Source: Microvirgula aerodenitrificans DSM 15089 (GTDB lineage Bacteria > Pseudomonadota > Gammaproteobacteria > Burkholderiales > Aquaspirillaceae). From it: a DNA stretch of 64,000 bases. Shown here piece by piece: positions 1 to 8,781 of the stretch (the first letter of the stretch is position 1; the number at the start of each line of letters is the position of its first letter). Below the pieces are notes generated by a model. The model saw nothing but the letters and a program-made list of their open reading frames with translations, searched no databases and was not told the DNA's origin. The stretch spans positions 310,001 to 374,000 of the forward strand of contig NZ_JHVK01000002.1 of the NCBI RefSeq assembly GCF_000620105.1, written 5' to 3'. Position numbers and translations under genes: made by a program.

Positions 1-513
1 AACAGCCTGGTGCTGATGGATGAAGTCGGACGCGGCACGTCGACGTTCGACGGCCTGGCACTGGCCTGGGCCATCGCCCGCCAGCTGATCGAGAAAAATC
101 GCGCCTATACTCTATTTGCAACCCACTACTTCGAACTGACCCGGCTGGCATCGGATTACCCGACGGTGGCCAATGTCCATCTGTCCGCCGTCGAGCACAA
201 GGATCGCATCGTCTTCCTGCACCATGTCGAAGACGGGCCGGCCAGCCAGAGCTACGGTATCGAAGTCGCCAGTCTGGCCGGCGTGCCGGCCCGGGTTGTT
301 CGTGAGGCCAGGAAAAAACTGGCCGAACTGGAAAACCAGGCAGCCAGACATGACGGGCCCGACCTGTTCTCGATGGCAACAGCGCCAGCAACGGTTCCGG
401 AAGAGGTTTCCGCCGTGCTCGATGCCCTGTCCGACCTGGACCCGGATGCGCTGAGCCCGCGCGAGGCACTGGCGTTCCTGTTCCGAATCAAACAAAAAAT
501 AGGAAAATTCTGA
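1..513 (+). CDS. mutS: DNA mismatch repair protein MutS, C-terminal part (5' end outside window)
   Basis: The reading frame is open from base 1, so this is the last 170 residues of a longer protein. MutS recognises mismatches and uses an ATPase domain to recruit MutL. The visible part begins in the ATPase domain: [16 protein letters not shown] is the Walker B/signature region typical of MutS, followed by the conserved FATHYFELT switch and [13 protein letters not shown] segments. The end ([11 protein letters not shown]) matches the usual MutS C-terminal tail. It terminates at TGA 511-513. Identification is certain; the start and N-terminal domains cannot be seen. Confidence 0.97.
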   Translation, partial: NSLVLMDEVGRGTSTFDGLALAWAIARQLIEKNRAYTLFATHYFELTRLASDYPTVANVHLSAVEHKDRIVFLHHVEDGPASQSYGIEVASLAGVPARVVREARKKLAELENQAARHDGPDLFSMATAPATVPEEVSAVLDALSDLDPDALSPREALAFLFRIKQKIGKF

Positions 514-735
514 TTTTTCCGAAAATTCCCAGCAATTATCCAACAGTTTTCTATATTGGCTATGTCAACGGACCCGGAACCCCCAGCAAAAGCGGTTTTA
601 TACTCCGTGATGACAGCGAGAAATTGACACCCATAATGGGTAGAAAACACAAAAACAAAACCCATTAGTCAACATTCATAACCATAACCCAGGGGCCCTC
701 CCTTCCAGGTCCCTTGCACTGAAGGAAAACAGCAC
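514..735 (+). other. AT-richer spacer between mutS and the 141-aa gene
   Basis: This spacer is visibly richer in A/T than its surroundings. It contains a short hairpin (ACCC-N5-GGGT, about 627-639) and a TTGACA at about 624, but no well-spaced -10 partner, so I do not call a promoter. No RNA gene was recognised. Confidence 0.35.
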
Positions 736-1161
736 ATGTCCGCGCAACCTGGAGCCACGGCCCCTGCCTTGCAATCCTTGCTTTGCCCCGATGACAACCA
801 TGTTGCTCCGTCGCTGGCCGAGGTACGCAGCCTTGCCCAGCGCTGTCTGGGCAAGTTTTCCCGACATGCCATGTCGCTGATCGGCGCGCACGGGATCAGC
901 CTGCCACCGGCACTGGACCTGTTCGGCACTTCGGAAGGCAATATGGCAATCCACGGTGCTCACCCGGATGCGGACCTGATCGATGCCGTGCTGTGTTGCG
1001 ATATCCAGGCAGCCCAGTATTTTAAGGAAGCCGAAGTCCTGTTCGAAACGGTCAGGACACTCGAAACCTCATCGGCCTGTGCGCCCCGTCAGGACAATGA
1101 GCGCTTCCACATCGGCCTGACGACGACCGGCCCGGTCGCCTACTTCACGACAGGTGCCTGA
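736..1161 (+). CDS. Hypothetical protein, 141 aa, no family recognised
   Basis: I do not recognise this protein. A purine-rich GAAGGA lies about 8 bases before the ATG. The protein is soluble-looking, with no signal peptide or membrane helix. Three parts can be seen: a Pro/Ala-rich start, a middle helix-rich part (about residues 26-60), and an acidic segment (HPDADLIDAVLCCD, about 75-90) followed by a likely amphipathic helix. Cysteines occur at 17, 38, 86, 87 and 114. It stands alone between mutS and the convergent pseudouridine synthase gene, with its own AT-rich upstream region. The RBS and codon use like its neighbours suggest it is real; no function is proposed. Confidence 0.55.
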   Translation: MSAQPGATAPALQSLLCPDDNHVAPSLAEVRSLAQRCLGKFSRHAMSLIGAHGISLPPALDLFGTSEGNMAIHGAHPDADLIDAVLCCDIQAAQYFKEAEVLFETVRTLETSSACAPRQDNERFHIGLTTTGPVAYFTTGA

Positions 1162-1229
1162 CACCATGTCGAACCCTGTCGCGTAGCCGGAAACGGCTAC
1201 GCCGACACGGCGCCCCTCCCCGATTTTCC

Positions 1230-1880
1230 TCATGCCTTCCCGCGCCGGCGCCAGCCGTCCTGCGCGCGTGGCATCGACGGCCGCTGCCTGTCCGCGGCCG
1301 GCTGCAGCCACGCCTGACGCCAGGCCGGCGGCAGGGCCTCCGGGCTGGCCTCGCGCCACGCCCCCGGCAGCAGGCCATCGAGACGCAGCGGCCCGATGGC
1401 TGCCCGCACCAGCCGCAATGTCGGCAGCCCGACACTGGCCGTCATCCGCCGCACCTGGCGGTTCTTGCCCTCGCTGATCACGATCTCCAGCCATGCTGTC
1501 GGCACCGACAGCCGGTGACGTACCGGCGGCACCCGCTCCCACAGTCCGTCCGGCGTGTCGATCAGCCGCGCCTGGGCTGGCGCGGTCACGAAATCGCCGA
1601 GATCCACGCCCGCCCGCAGTGCATCAAGCTGTTCCGCCGACGGCGTGCCTTCCACCTGCGCCCAATAGGTCTTGGGCGATTTGGCGCGCGGATGGGCAAT
1701 CACATGCTGCAGCGGACCGTGATCGGTCAGCAGCAGCAGACCTTCGCTATCGGTATCCAGCCGCCCTGCCGGATACACGCCGGCCACCGGCACCCACTGG
1801 GCCAGTGTCGCGTGCGGCGGGCTCGGGCTGAACTGGCAGATGGTGCCAAACGGCTTGTTGAGCAGGATGAGGCGCGGCAT
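1230..1880 (-). CDS. rluE: RluE-like 23S rRNA pseudouridine synthase (RsuA/RluE family)
   Basis: This 216-aa enzyme should isomerise a uridine in 23S rRNA to pseudouridine. It opens with RLILLNKPFGTICQF and carries the family's catalytic motif GRLDTDSEGLLLLT, in which the first Asp is the nucleophile. Further on are the KTYWAQVEG and EGKNRQVRRM segments of RsuA/RluE enzymes. There is no N-terminal S4 domain, which fits RluE rather than RsuA or RluB. The start is the ATG at 1880 because AAGGAG lies 7 bases before it; the frame stays open further upstream but without a good site. RluE (U2457) is the best guess; the exact target base cannot be read from the sequence. Confidence 0.87.
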   Translation of the reverse strand: MPRLILLNKPFGTICQFSPSPPHATLAQWVPVAGVYPAGRLDTDSEGLLLLTDHGPLQHVIAHPRAKSPKTYWAQVEGTPSAEQLDALRAGVDLGDFVTAPAQARLIDTPDGLWERVPPVRHRLSVPTAWLEIVISEGKNRQVRRMTASVGLPTLRLVRAAIGPLRLDGLLPGAWREASPEALPPAWRQAWLQPAADRQRPSMPRAQDGWRRRGKA

Positions 1881-1954
1881 GGGCCGGCTCCTTGCAGAAA
1901 CGGGAGCCGGATTGTAATCGGATTGCACGGGCAGCAAGTGACGGCGCGCGAAGA

Positions 1955-3766
1955 CTACTTGCCGCCTTCAAGCACCGGAACGGCCACCTCGGCACCGGGA
2001 GAGACCGTCATCGGCCGCCGCCGACGCTGGCGACTGAAGCGCATTTCCTCCGGATACGGGAAGAAATCGTCAAGGATGCCCGCCCGGATCCGGTCCTGCT
2101 TTTCACGCCAGAACTGCGGCGTCAGCAGATCGCGGTGATAGTGGAGAAAGGTGCGGCGCACCACCGGATCGCCGAGCAGGAAGCGACCGAACTCCTCCGG
2201 GAACACGTCGTTGCGGGCAACCGGATACCACGGTTCGGCCGCCATTTCCTGTTCCGGCGTCTGTGCCTCGGGAATGTCCCGGAAGCAGCAGTCGGTCATG
2301 TATTCGATTTCGTCGTAGTCGTAGAACACCACCCGCCCGTAGCGGGTCACACCGAAGTTCTTGAACAGCATGTCGCCGGGGAAAATATTGGCGGTGGCCA
2401 GGTCCTTGATCGCATTGCCGTACTCGCGCACCGCTTCGATTTTCTGCTCGTCGGCCGCCTCGTCGAGGTAGATGTTCAGCGGCTTCATCCGCCGCTCGAT
2501 GTACAGGTGCTTGATGATGATCTGGCCGTCGTCCTCTTCCAGCATCGACGGCGCCAGGCGGCGGATTTCGTCCAGCAGCGCCTGGTCGAAGCGCCCGCGC
2601 GGAAAGGCCACATTGGAGAACTCCAGCGTGTCGGCCATGCGGCCGACCCGGTCGTGATGCTTGACCAGCAGGTACTTCTGCTTGACCGTCGCCCGGTCGA
2701 CTTCCTTGGTGCCGCCAAACACGTCCTTGATGATCTTGAACACGTACGGAAACGACGGCAGCACGAACACCAGCATGACCAGCCCGCGAATGCCCGGCGC
2801 CACGACAAAATGGTCGTCCGAGTACTGCAGGTGGTGCATGAAGTCGCGATAGAAGATGTTCTTGCCCTGCTTGCCGAGGCCCAGCATGGTGTACAGCTCG
2901 GCCGACGACTTCATCGGCAGCATGCTGCGCAGGAAGCGCACATAGGCTGACGGTACCGCCATGTCGACCAGGAAATAGGCACGGCTGAAGCTGAACAGGA
3001 TGCCGATCCGCCAGACCTCGAGCAGGATGGTATCGAGGTACAGCAGTCCGTCGTCATCATGACGCACCGGGATCGCGAACGGCCAGCTCTGCCCGCCGTT
3101 GATGACCTTGCCGATGATGTAACCGCTCTTGTTGCGGTAGAACGCCGAGTACAGTACCTGGATCTGGTAGTTGGCTTCGAGTCGCGGCCACTGGCCGCCA
3201 AGGAAGTCCTTCGCCATCCGCAGCAGGCAGACAATGTCATGGCGCAGGTCGGCAAACGGCCGCTGCCAGCCGAAATCGGCGACGATGCGCTCGATGGTGG
3301 CACGGATGCCCGCCGCTGCCGGATAGTAGCTGCGGTAGGTCGGCGGGTCGGATTCGAGATACTCCGTGCTGATCGCCGGCCGGACAAAAATGAAGTCGTT
3401 GTTGAAGTAATCGCGATGCAGCACGCGGCAGAACACCGAGTTGAAGAAGGTCTCGGCCAGTTCCGGCTGGCGATGGTTGGTCAGCAGGCCGATATAGTTG
3501 AACTTCGCCTGCTGCCAGATATCGTCGTCGAGCAGATCGGCATGAAACTCGGTGCGCAGCCGCTGGATGGTCTCCTCGACCCGGTCGTCGTAGAACTGGA
3601 TCCGGTCGCGGATGCCCTGCTGCATGCCGGCCCAGTCACCTTCCTCGAACCAGGCGCGCGAACGGGCCGAACTGGCGCGAAACAGGCTGTAATGCTTGTC
3701 GAAACCGTCCACCAGTGCCTGCGCGATGTCGCGGGCAACCGGATTGCTCTCCTCGGGGATGCGCAT
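1955..3766 (-). CDS. aceK: Isocitrate dehydrogenase kinase/phosphatase AceK
   Basis: This 603-aa bifunctional enzyme phosphorylates isocitrate dehydrogenase, which inactivates it and sends carbon into the glyoxylate shunt, and also removes the phosphate. Length and sequence fit AceK throughout, including the RYGRVVFYDYDEIEYMTDC segment near the C-terminus and HHDRVGRMADTLEFSN in the middle. The ATG at 3766 follows GAAGG at good spacing. In enteric bacteria aceK sits in aceBAK. Here no aceA or aceB is present; instead the gene is divergent from icd, the gene for its substrate, across a 473-base spacer. Expression of regulator and target could therefore be coordinated there. Confidence 0.97.
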   Translation of the reverse strand: MRIPEESNPVARDIAQALVDGFDKHYSLFRASSARSRAWFEEGDWAGMQQGIRDRIQFYDDRVEETIQRLRTEFHADLLDDDIWQQAKFNYIGLLTNHRQPELAETFFNSVFCRVLHRDYFNNDFIFVRPAISTEYLESDPPTYRSYYPAAAGIRATIERIVADFGWQRPFADLRHDIVCLLRMAKDFLGGQWPRLEANYQIQVLYSAFYRNKSGYIIGKVINGGQSWPFAIPVRHDDDGLLYLDTILLEVWRIGILFSFSRAYFLVDMAVPSAYVRFLRSMLPMKSSAELYTMLGLGKQGKNIFYRDFMHHLQYSDDHFVVAPGIRGLVMLVFVLPSFPYVFKIIKDVFGGTKEVDRATVKQKYLLVKHHDRVGRMADTLEFSNVAFPRGRFDQALLDEIRRLAPSMLEEDDGQIIIKHLYIERRMKPLNIYLDEAADEQKIEAVREYGNAIKDLATANIFPGDMLFKNFGVTRYGRVVFYDYDEIEYMTDCCFRDIPEAQTPEQEMAAEPWYPVARNDVFPEEFGRFLLGDPVVRRTFLHYHRDLLTPQFWREKQDRIRAGILDDFFPYPEEMRFSRQRRRRPMTVSPGAEVAVPVLEGGK

Positions 3767-4239
3767 GTTCGCCTTCTCTGCCCGCCGTGCGGGGCCTGCT
3801 GTCGGATAATGACCGTGACCGGCGGGGCGCCGCCGCGGCCCGGCTTGTGCGCCGTGTCATGGGCCGGAACGCCGCCGTCATGCCGGTGTTTTCCTGCATG
3901 GTCGGGCATTTGTCGGACAGCGGCAAGCCGTCAACATGGCGCGATATTGCATCGCAACACCGCTGTTTTTCGCCGGTTGACGCCCGGCTTTTCGGATACA
4001 GACAAAGCACGGGCGCGCCTCTAGCAACCGCTCGCTTTTTTTCGGATAATGATGCTCGACGAAGAGAAGCCGAAAATAACGAAAAGATGTAAAAAACCGA
4101 CTGCGGCGCTCGCCCGTTTCCTTCCGTATCCGGCCCGCGCCTGCCATTTCTCCTTCTCTGGCATTCCGTCCGTCCCGCCGAAGCCCTCCCCTGCGGCGGG
4201 GTCACTTGTCATAACCGTTCAACAAAAGATGGAGCAGGC
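3767..4239. other. 473-base divergent aceK/icd regulatory region
   Basis: No gene is supported here. The spacer holds two copies of TCGGATAATGA (3802-3812 and 4042-4052) plus a partial copy TCGGATA (3992-3998). The second complete copy contains GATAAT, which could be the icd -10 element, although its -35 (TAGCAA, 17 bases upstream) is poor. An inverted repeat GCGAT-N5-ATCGC lies at 3941-3955. Short ORFs in the region have no coding character. Promoter assignments are inference. Confidence 0.4.
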
Positions 4240-5484
4240 ATGAGCACGTCCCACATTCAGGTGCCACAAGGCGGTCAGAAAATCATCGCGGGTCAAGCGA
4301 TCCCGAACAACCCGATCATCCCGTTCATCGAGGGTGACGGCATCGGCATCGACATCACCCCGGTGATGAAGAAGGTCGTCGACGCCGCAGTGAAGAAGGC
4401 CTATGCCGGCCAGAAGCAGATCCACTGGATGGAAATCTACGCCGGCGAGAAGTCGACCCGCGTCTATGGCGGCGACGTCTGGCTGCCGGAAGAGACCATG
4501 GCCGCCCTGCGTGACTACGTGATCTCGATCAAGGGCCCGATGACCACGCCGGTTGGCGGCGGCATCCGCTCGCTGAACGTGGCGCTGCGCCAGGAACTCG
4601 ACCTGTACACCTGCCTGCGCCCGGTGCGCTACTTCACCGGCGTGCCCTCGCCGCTGAAGCGCCCGGACCTGACCGACATGGTGATCTTCCGTGAGAACAC
4701 CGAAGACATCTACGCCGGCATCGAGTGGGAAGCCGAAAGCGACAGCGCGAAGAAGATCATCGCCTTCCTGCAGAACGAAATGGGCGTGAAGAAGATCCGT
4801 TTCCCGGAAACTTCGGGCATCGGCATCAAGCCGGTGTCGCGTCAGGGCACCGAGCGCCTGGTGCGCAAGGCCATCCAGTACGCGATCGACAACGGCAAGC
4901 CGTCGGTGACCATCGTGCACAAGGGCAACATCATGAAGTACACCGAAGGTGGCTTCCGTGACTGGGCCTACGCACTGGCACAAAAGGAATTCGGCGCCAA
5001 GCCGATCGACGGCGGCCCGTGGTGCTCGTTCAAGAACCCGAAGACCGGTGGCGACATCATCGTCAAGGACGCGATCGCTGATGCGTTCCTGCAACAGATC
5101 CTGCTGCGTCCGGCCGAATACAGCGTGATCGCCACGCTGAACCTGAACGGCGACTACGTGTCCGACGCGCTGGCCGCACAGGTTGGCGGCATCGGCATCG
5201 CCCCGGGCGCCAACCTGTCCGACGCCGTGGCCATGTTCGAAGCCACCCACGGTACGGCACCGAAGTACGCCGGCCAGGACAAGGTGAACCCGGGTTCGCT
5301 GATCCTGTCGGCCGAAATGATGCTGCGCCACATGGGCTGGACCGAAGCCGCCGACCTGATCATCAAGTCGATGGAAGCCGCCATTGGCGACAAGGTCGTG
5401 ACCTATGACTTCGCCCGCCAGATGGAAGGCGCGCAGGAAGTGTCTTGCTCGGCCTTCGGCGACGCGATGATCGCCCGCATGTAA
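4240..5484 (+). CDS. icd: NADP-dependent isocitrate dehydrogenase
   Basis: Converts isocitrate to 2-oxoglutarate and CO2 in the TCA cycle, making NADPH. The 414-aa length is typical of the homodimeric bacterial enzyme. The phosphorylation loop [13 protein letters not shown] is intact, with the AceK target serine at residue 111 (Ser113 in E. coli). The substrate and Mg segments ([22 protein letters not shown]) and the cofactor region [19 protein letters not shown] are present. GGAG lies five bases before the ATG. It is divergent from aceK, and a very strong hairpin follows the stop codon. Confidence 0.98.
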   Translation: MSTSHIQVPQGGQKIIAGQAIPNNPIIPFIEGDGIGIDITPVMKKVVDAAVKKAYAGQKQIHWMEIYAGEKSTRVYGGDVWLPEETMAALRDYVISIKGPMTTPVGGGIRSLNVALRQELDLYTCLRPVRYFTGVPSPLKRPDLTDMVIFRENTEDIYAGIEWEAESDSAKKIIAFLQNEMGVKKIRFPETSGIGIKPVSRQGTERLVRKAIQYAIDNGKPSVTIVHKGNIMKYTEGGFRDWAYALAQKEFGAKPIDGGPWCSFKNPKTGGDIIVKDAIADAFLQQILLRPAEYSVIATLNLNGDYVSDALAAQVGGIGIAPGANLSDAVAMFEATHGTAPKYAGQDKVNPGSLILSAEMMLRHMGWTEAADLIIKSMEAAIGDKVVTYDFARQMEGAQEVSCSAFGDAMIARM

Positions 5485-5490
5485 TACCGA

Positions 5491-5554
5491 CGGCCGGCAA
5501 CTGCCGGCCGGCCCGGACAGACGCGCCCTCTCATGAGGGCGCGTCTGTCCGGGC
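5491..5554. terminator. Double hairpin between convergent icd and the DMT transporter gene
   Basis: Two perfect hairpins are adjacent. The first has arms GGCCGGCA/TGCCGGCC around 5492-5509. The second has a perfect 20-base stem (arms 5511-5530 and 5535-5554) with loop TCAT. Neither is followed by a clear U-run. The position between two convergent stop codons suggests a bidirectional transcription barrier or an mRNA 3'-end protector. Confidence 0.7.
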
Positions 5555-5559
5555 CCCTG

Positions 5560-6426
5560 TCAGGCCGCTGCGAACTTTCGCGCGCCCATCACGCAGGCCA
5601 CGGCACCGAGCGTCACCATCAGCATCGCCCAGCTGACTGCCTCGTGCAGCAGCAGCGCGGCCAGCGCGAGACCGAAGAACGGCTGCAGCAACTGCAACTG
5701 GCCGACCGCCGCAATGCCGCCCTGCGCCAGACCGCGATACCAGAACACGAAACCGATCAGCATGCTGAACAGGGCAACGTAGCCGAGCCCGAGCCAGGCC
5801 GGCACGCCAACCGCGTCCAGCGATGCCGGCAGCGTCCACGCGGTCATCGGCAGCATGACCGGCAGCGACAGGACCAGCGCCCAGCTGATGACCTGCCAGC
5901 CCCCGAGCCGGCGCGAGAGCCGCGCACCCTCGGCATAGCCCAGACCGCACACCCCAATCGCCGCCAGCATCAGCATGTCGCCCGGCAGCGATGCCGCAAT
6001 GCGGCCCAGCAGCGCATAGCCGATGACAAAGGCACTGCCGAGCATCGAGAACAGCCAGAAGGCCGGCCGGGGACGCTCGCCACCGCGCAGCACGCCAAAG
6101 ATCGCCGTGCACAGTGGCAGCAGCCCCACGAAGACCATCGAGTGCGCGGACGTCACGTGCTGCAGCGCCAGCGCGGTCAGCAGCGGAAAGCCGACCACGC
6201 AGCCCAGCGCCACCAGCACCAGCGAGGGCACATCGCCTGCCGCCGGGCGACGCTGCCGCAGGACCAGCAGCAGCGCCAGCCCGAGCAGGGCGGCGATGCT
6301 CGCCCGGGCACAGGTCAGGAACACCGGATCGAGATCCCTGACCGCGACCCGCGTCGCCGGCAATGAGCCGGCAAAAATCACCACCCCGATAAACCCGTTT
6401 ATCCAGCCACTCGTCGTCTTGTCCAC
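5560..6426 (-). CDS. DMT-superfamily transporter, EamA type
   Basis: A 288-aa inner-membrane protein with about ten hydrophobic helices arranged as two EamA repeats, the usual size for this family of metabolite exporters or importers. I chose the GTG at 6426 because AAAGGGGC precedes it at suitable spacing; the ATG at 6462 has no ribosome binding site and would add twelve polar residues. It is divergent from a MocR-type regulator gene, a common pairing in which the regulator controls the transporter. The substrate is unknown; vitamin B6 or an amino-acid-like compound would be a guess from that context. Confidence 0.85.
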   Translation of the reverse strand: MDKTTSGWINGFIGVVIFAGSLPATRVAVRDLDPVFLTCARASIAALLGLALLLVLRQRRPAAGDVPSLVLVALGCVVGFPLLTALALQHVTSAHSMVFVGLLPLCTAIFGVLRGGERPRPAFWLFSMLGSAFVIGYALLGRIAASLPGDMLMLAAIGVCGLGYAEGARLSRRLGGWQVISWALVLSLPVMLPMTAWTLPASLDAVGVPAWLGLGYVALFSMLIGFVFWYRGLAQGGIAAVGQLQLLQPFFGLALAALLLHEAVSWAMLMVTLGAVACVMGARKFAAA

Positions 6427-6482
6427 AGCCCGCCCCTTTGAGATTGGGCTCAAGTAGAGCATGGGGCTGCCGGCTTACCCAG

Positions 6483-6500
6483 ATACAATCCAGTACAATT
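6483..6500. promoter_or_regulatory. Candidate MocR operator: TACAAT direct repeats one helical turn apart
   Basis: TACAAT occurs at 6484-6489 and 6494-6499, exactly 10 bases apart, between the divergent transporter and regulator genes. MocR-family regulators usually bind direct repeats in such spacers. The repeats also resemble -10 elements for the regulator gene, so binding could be autoregulatory. Function is inferred. Confidence 0.45.
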
Positions 6501-6545
6501 CAAAAGAACTGTTATCCCGCAGCAAGCAATACAGTCAGGAATGAA

Positions 6546-7928
6546 ATGACGCCACACAGCACCCGGATCGATGTCGTCATGCACGCGATCCGGACCGGCA
6601 TCGCCTCCCGCACCTACCTGCCGGGAATGCGGTTGCCTTCCGTCCGGGCGCAGGCAAAGGCCATGCAGCTTTCGGTCTCGACCGTCGTCGAAGCCTATGA
6701 GCGCCTTGCGGCCGAAGGCATCATCTGCCCGCGGCCGGGCTCGGGATTCTATGTCACCGGGCCGGCGGCCCCGCTGGCGCTGGCGGAGATCGAACCCAGA
6801 CAGGACAGGGATGTCGATCCGCTGTGGATTTCGCGGCAATCGCTTGAAACGGATGCCGGCATACTGAAGCCCGGCTGCGGCTGGCTTCCCGCCTCGTGGA
6901 TGTACGAAGCGGGAATGCGCCGCGCGCTGCGGGCCATGGCGCGCGCCGACACGGTGGAGCTTGCGGAATATGCCACGCCGCCCGGCCTGCCGGCGCTGCG
7001 CCTGTTCCTCGCCCGGCGGCTGGCCGCCACCGGCATCGACGTCCCCGCCGAGCAGATCATGCTGACCGAATCCGGGACCCATGCCATCGACCTGATCTGC
7101 CGCTTTCTGCTGGAACCGGGCGACACCGTACTGGTCGACGACCCCTGCTACTTCAATTTCCGCGCCTTGCTGAAAGCGCACCGGGTCAAGGTCGTCGGCG
7201 TGCCGTACACGCCGGCCGGGCCGGATGTCGAGGCCTTCGGCGCCGCCCTGCAGGCGCACTCGCCCCGGCTCTACATCACCAACTCCGGCATCCACAACCC
7301 TACCGGCGCCACGCTCACGGCAGTCACGGCGCACCGGCTGCTGAAGCTGGCCGACCATTCGGACCTGGTGATCGTCGAGGATGACATCTTTGCCGATCTC
7401 GAAACCAGCCCGGCACCGAGACTGGCGGCCTTCGACGGGCTCGGCCGCGTAATCCATATCGGCAGCTTCTCCAAGACCATCTCGGCTTCGTTGCGCTGCG
7501 GCTACATTGCGGCACGGGCAGACTGGATCGACGGCCTGACCGACCTCAGGATCGCCACCAGCTTCAGTGGCGGGCGGCTGGCCGCCAACATCCTGCTGGC
7601 GGCGCTGACCGACAGCGGCTACCGCAAGCACATGGACACGGTGCGGCTGCGGCTGGCGGAAGCCATGGACCAGACCCTTCCACGGCTCGAAGCGCTCGGC
7701 ATCACGCCCTGGCACGTTCCCCGGTCCGGCATGTTCCTCTGGTGCCGGCTGCCGGCCGGCGCCGAGGCGCCCGCCGTGGCCCGTGCCTGCCTGCAGGAGC
7801 AGATGGTGCTGGCACCGGGCAACGCATTCAGTCACTCGCCGGATGCCGGTCGCTACCTGCGCTTCAATGTGGCACAGTCGATGGATGGCCGGGTCTTCGA
7901 GGTACTGGCACGGGCACTGCGCGGATAG
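6546..7928 (+). CDS. MocR-type GntR regulator with aminotransferase-like domain
   Basis: A 460-aa fusion of an N-terminal GntR winged helix (about residues 8-75, with LPSVRAQAKAMQLSVSTVV as the recognition part) and a fold-type I aminotransferase domain (about 90-455). The PLP-binding lysine is Lys310 in SFSKTISASLRCGY, and the NSGIHNPTG substrate/cofactor loop is present. MocR proteins bind PLP and act as transcription regulators rather than transaminases. The start was set at 6546, where AGGA precedes the ATG, instead of the longer open frame. The divergent EamA transporter is the likely target together with autoregulation. Which ligand it senses is not visible. Confidence 0.88.
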   Translation: MTPHSTRIDVVMHAIRTGIASRTYLPGMRLPSVRAQAKAMQLSVSTVVEAYERLAAEGIICPRPGSGFYVTGPAAPLALAEIEPRQDRDVDPLWISRQSLETDAGILKPGCGWLPASWMYEAGMRRALRAMARADTVELAEYATPPGLPALRLFLARRLAATGIDVPAEQIMLTESGTHAIDLICRFLLEPGDTVLVDDPCYFNFRALLKAHRVKVVGVPYTPAGPDVEAFGAALQAHSPRLYITNSGIHNPTGATLTAVTAHRLLKLADHSDLVIVEDDIFADLETSPAPRLAAFDGLGRVIHIGSFSKTISASLRCGYIAARADWIDGLTDLRIATSFSGGRLAANILLAALTDSGYRKHMDTVRLRLAEAMDQTLPRLEALGITPWHVPRSGMFLWCRLPAGAEAPAVARACLQEQMVLAPGNAFSHSPDAGRYLRFNVAQSMDGRVFEVLARALRG

Positions 7929-7975
7929 CGGGCTGCGCGTGCGCTCACGGTGGCCGGCTCCGGGCGCAGGGCAAC

Positions 7976-8006
7976 AAAAAAGCCCTGCAGCGACGCAGGG
8001 CTTTCT
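7976..8006. terminator. Terminator between cspA and the MocR gene
   Basis: Hairpin AGCCCTGC-N6-GCAGGGCT (7981-8002). Read on the minus strand it is followed by a run of six T, so it ends cspA. On the plus strand a weaker T-run could also end the MocR transcript. Confidence 0.85.
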
Positions 8007-8021
8007 ACATTCACCAACGAC

Positions 8022-8228
8022 TCAGGAAGCGGCCTGGATATTGCTGGCCTGCTTGCCCTTCGGACCCTGGTTGACCTCGAAGGAGACGCGCTGGCCTTCC
8101 TTCAGGGTCTTGAACCCGTTCATGTTGATGGCCGAGAAGTGGGCGAACAGATCTTCCCCACCGTCATCCGGCGTAATGAAACCGAAACCCTTGGCGTCGT
8201 TGAACCACTTTACGGTACCAGTTGCCAT
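8022..8228 (-). CDS. Cold-shock domain protein (CspA family)
   Basis: A 68-aa single cold-shock domain that binds single-stranded nucleic acid and acts as an RNA chaperone. It begins [18 protein letters not shown], which contains RNP1 (KGFGFI), and has DLFAHFSAI as RNP2. The start at 8228 follows AAGGAAA; an upstream in-frame ATG would give an atypical extension. The gene is divergent from clpS across 241 bases, which could include a long 5' leader as in many cold-shock genes, though I could not define its promoter. Several paralogues usually exist, so no specific csp letter is given. Confidence 0.95.
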   Translation of the reverse strand: MATGTVKWFNDAKGFGFITPDDGGEDLFAHFSAINMNGFKTLKEGQRVSFEVNQGPKGKQASNIQAAS

Positions 8229-8469
8229 CTGAAACGTTTCCTTGCTTATATGTTGCCTAACCGGGTGACGCACCCATTTACGTGTGTCATTCGAAGCCAG
8301 ACATGACGGCGTTGCACGGCGTCAAGCCGATCGCTTCATCGACCACCGCTAAACTTTCTACGCGAGTACGATGTTACCGTCAAGCCATATTGCATAACTT
8401 CATCAGCGCTTGAAAAAGGTCCCCGGCGGGACAAAATTGAAAGCATAGTGCTGTGAGAAAGTCCGTCGT

Positions 8470-8781
8470 ATGCCTAACCAGCACCAACCCGGCACAGAGC
8501 TGGCTCCCGAGCGGACCCGCCTTGCGCCTCCGCCCATGTACAAAGTGGTTTTGCTCAACGACGATTTCACGCCAATGGATTTCGTGATAATCGTACTGGA
8601 GCGCTTTTTTCATATGGACCGGGAACATGCGACCCAAGTCATGCTCAAAGTGCATACAGAAGGTCGCGGTGTGTGCGGCGTCTACAGCAAGGATGTCGCC
8701 AGTACCAAAGTGGTCCAGGTAACGGAATACGCCAAGGTGCACCAGCACCCGCTACAGTGCGTGATGGAGGAAAACCAATGA
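8470..8781 (+). CDS. clpS: ATP-dependent Clp protease adaptor ClpS
   Basis: A 103-aa adaptor that delivers N-degron substrates to ClpAP. The binding pocket is visible: [15 protein letters not shown] with the Asn-Asp-Asp triad, and the conserved His in MLKVHTEG. The N-terminal 20 residues form the flexible tail that engages ClpA. Its TGA overlaps the clpA start (ATGA at 8778-8781), so the two are translationally coupled. Confidence 0.97.
   Translation: MPNQHQPGTELAPERTRLAPPPMYKVVLLNDDFTPMDFVIIVLERFFHMDREHATQVMLKVHTEGRGVCGVYSKDVASTKVVQVTEYAKVHQHPLQCVMEENQ

Noticed and set aside
8229-8469. Cold-box or thermosensor leader before cspA
   Set aside because: The spacer contains TATAAG and a short stem, but TATAAG lies too close to the start codon to be a -10, and no known leader motif could be recognised.
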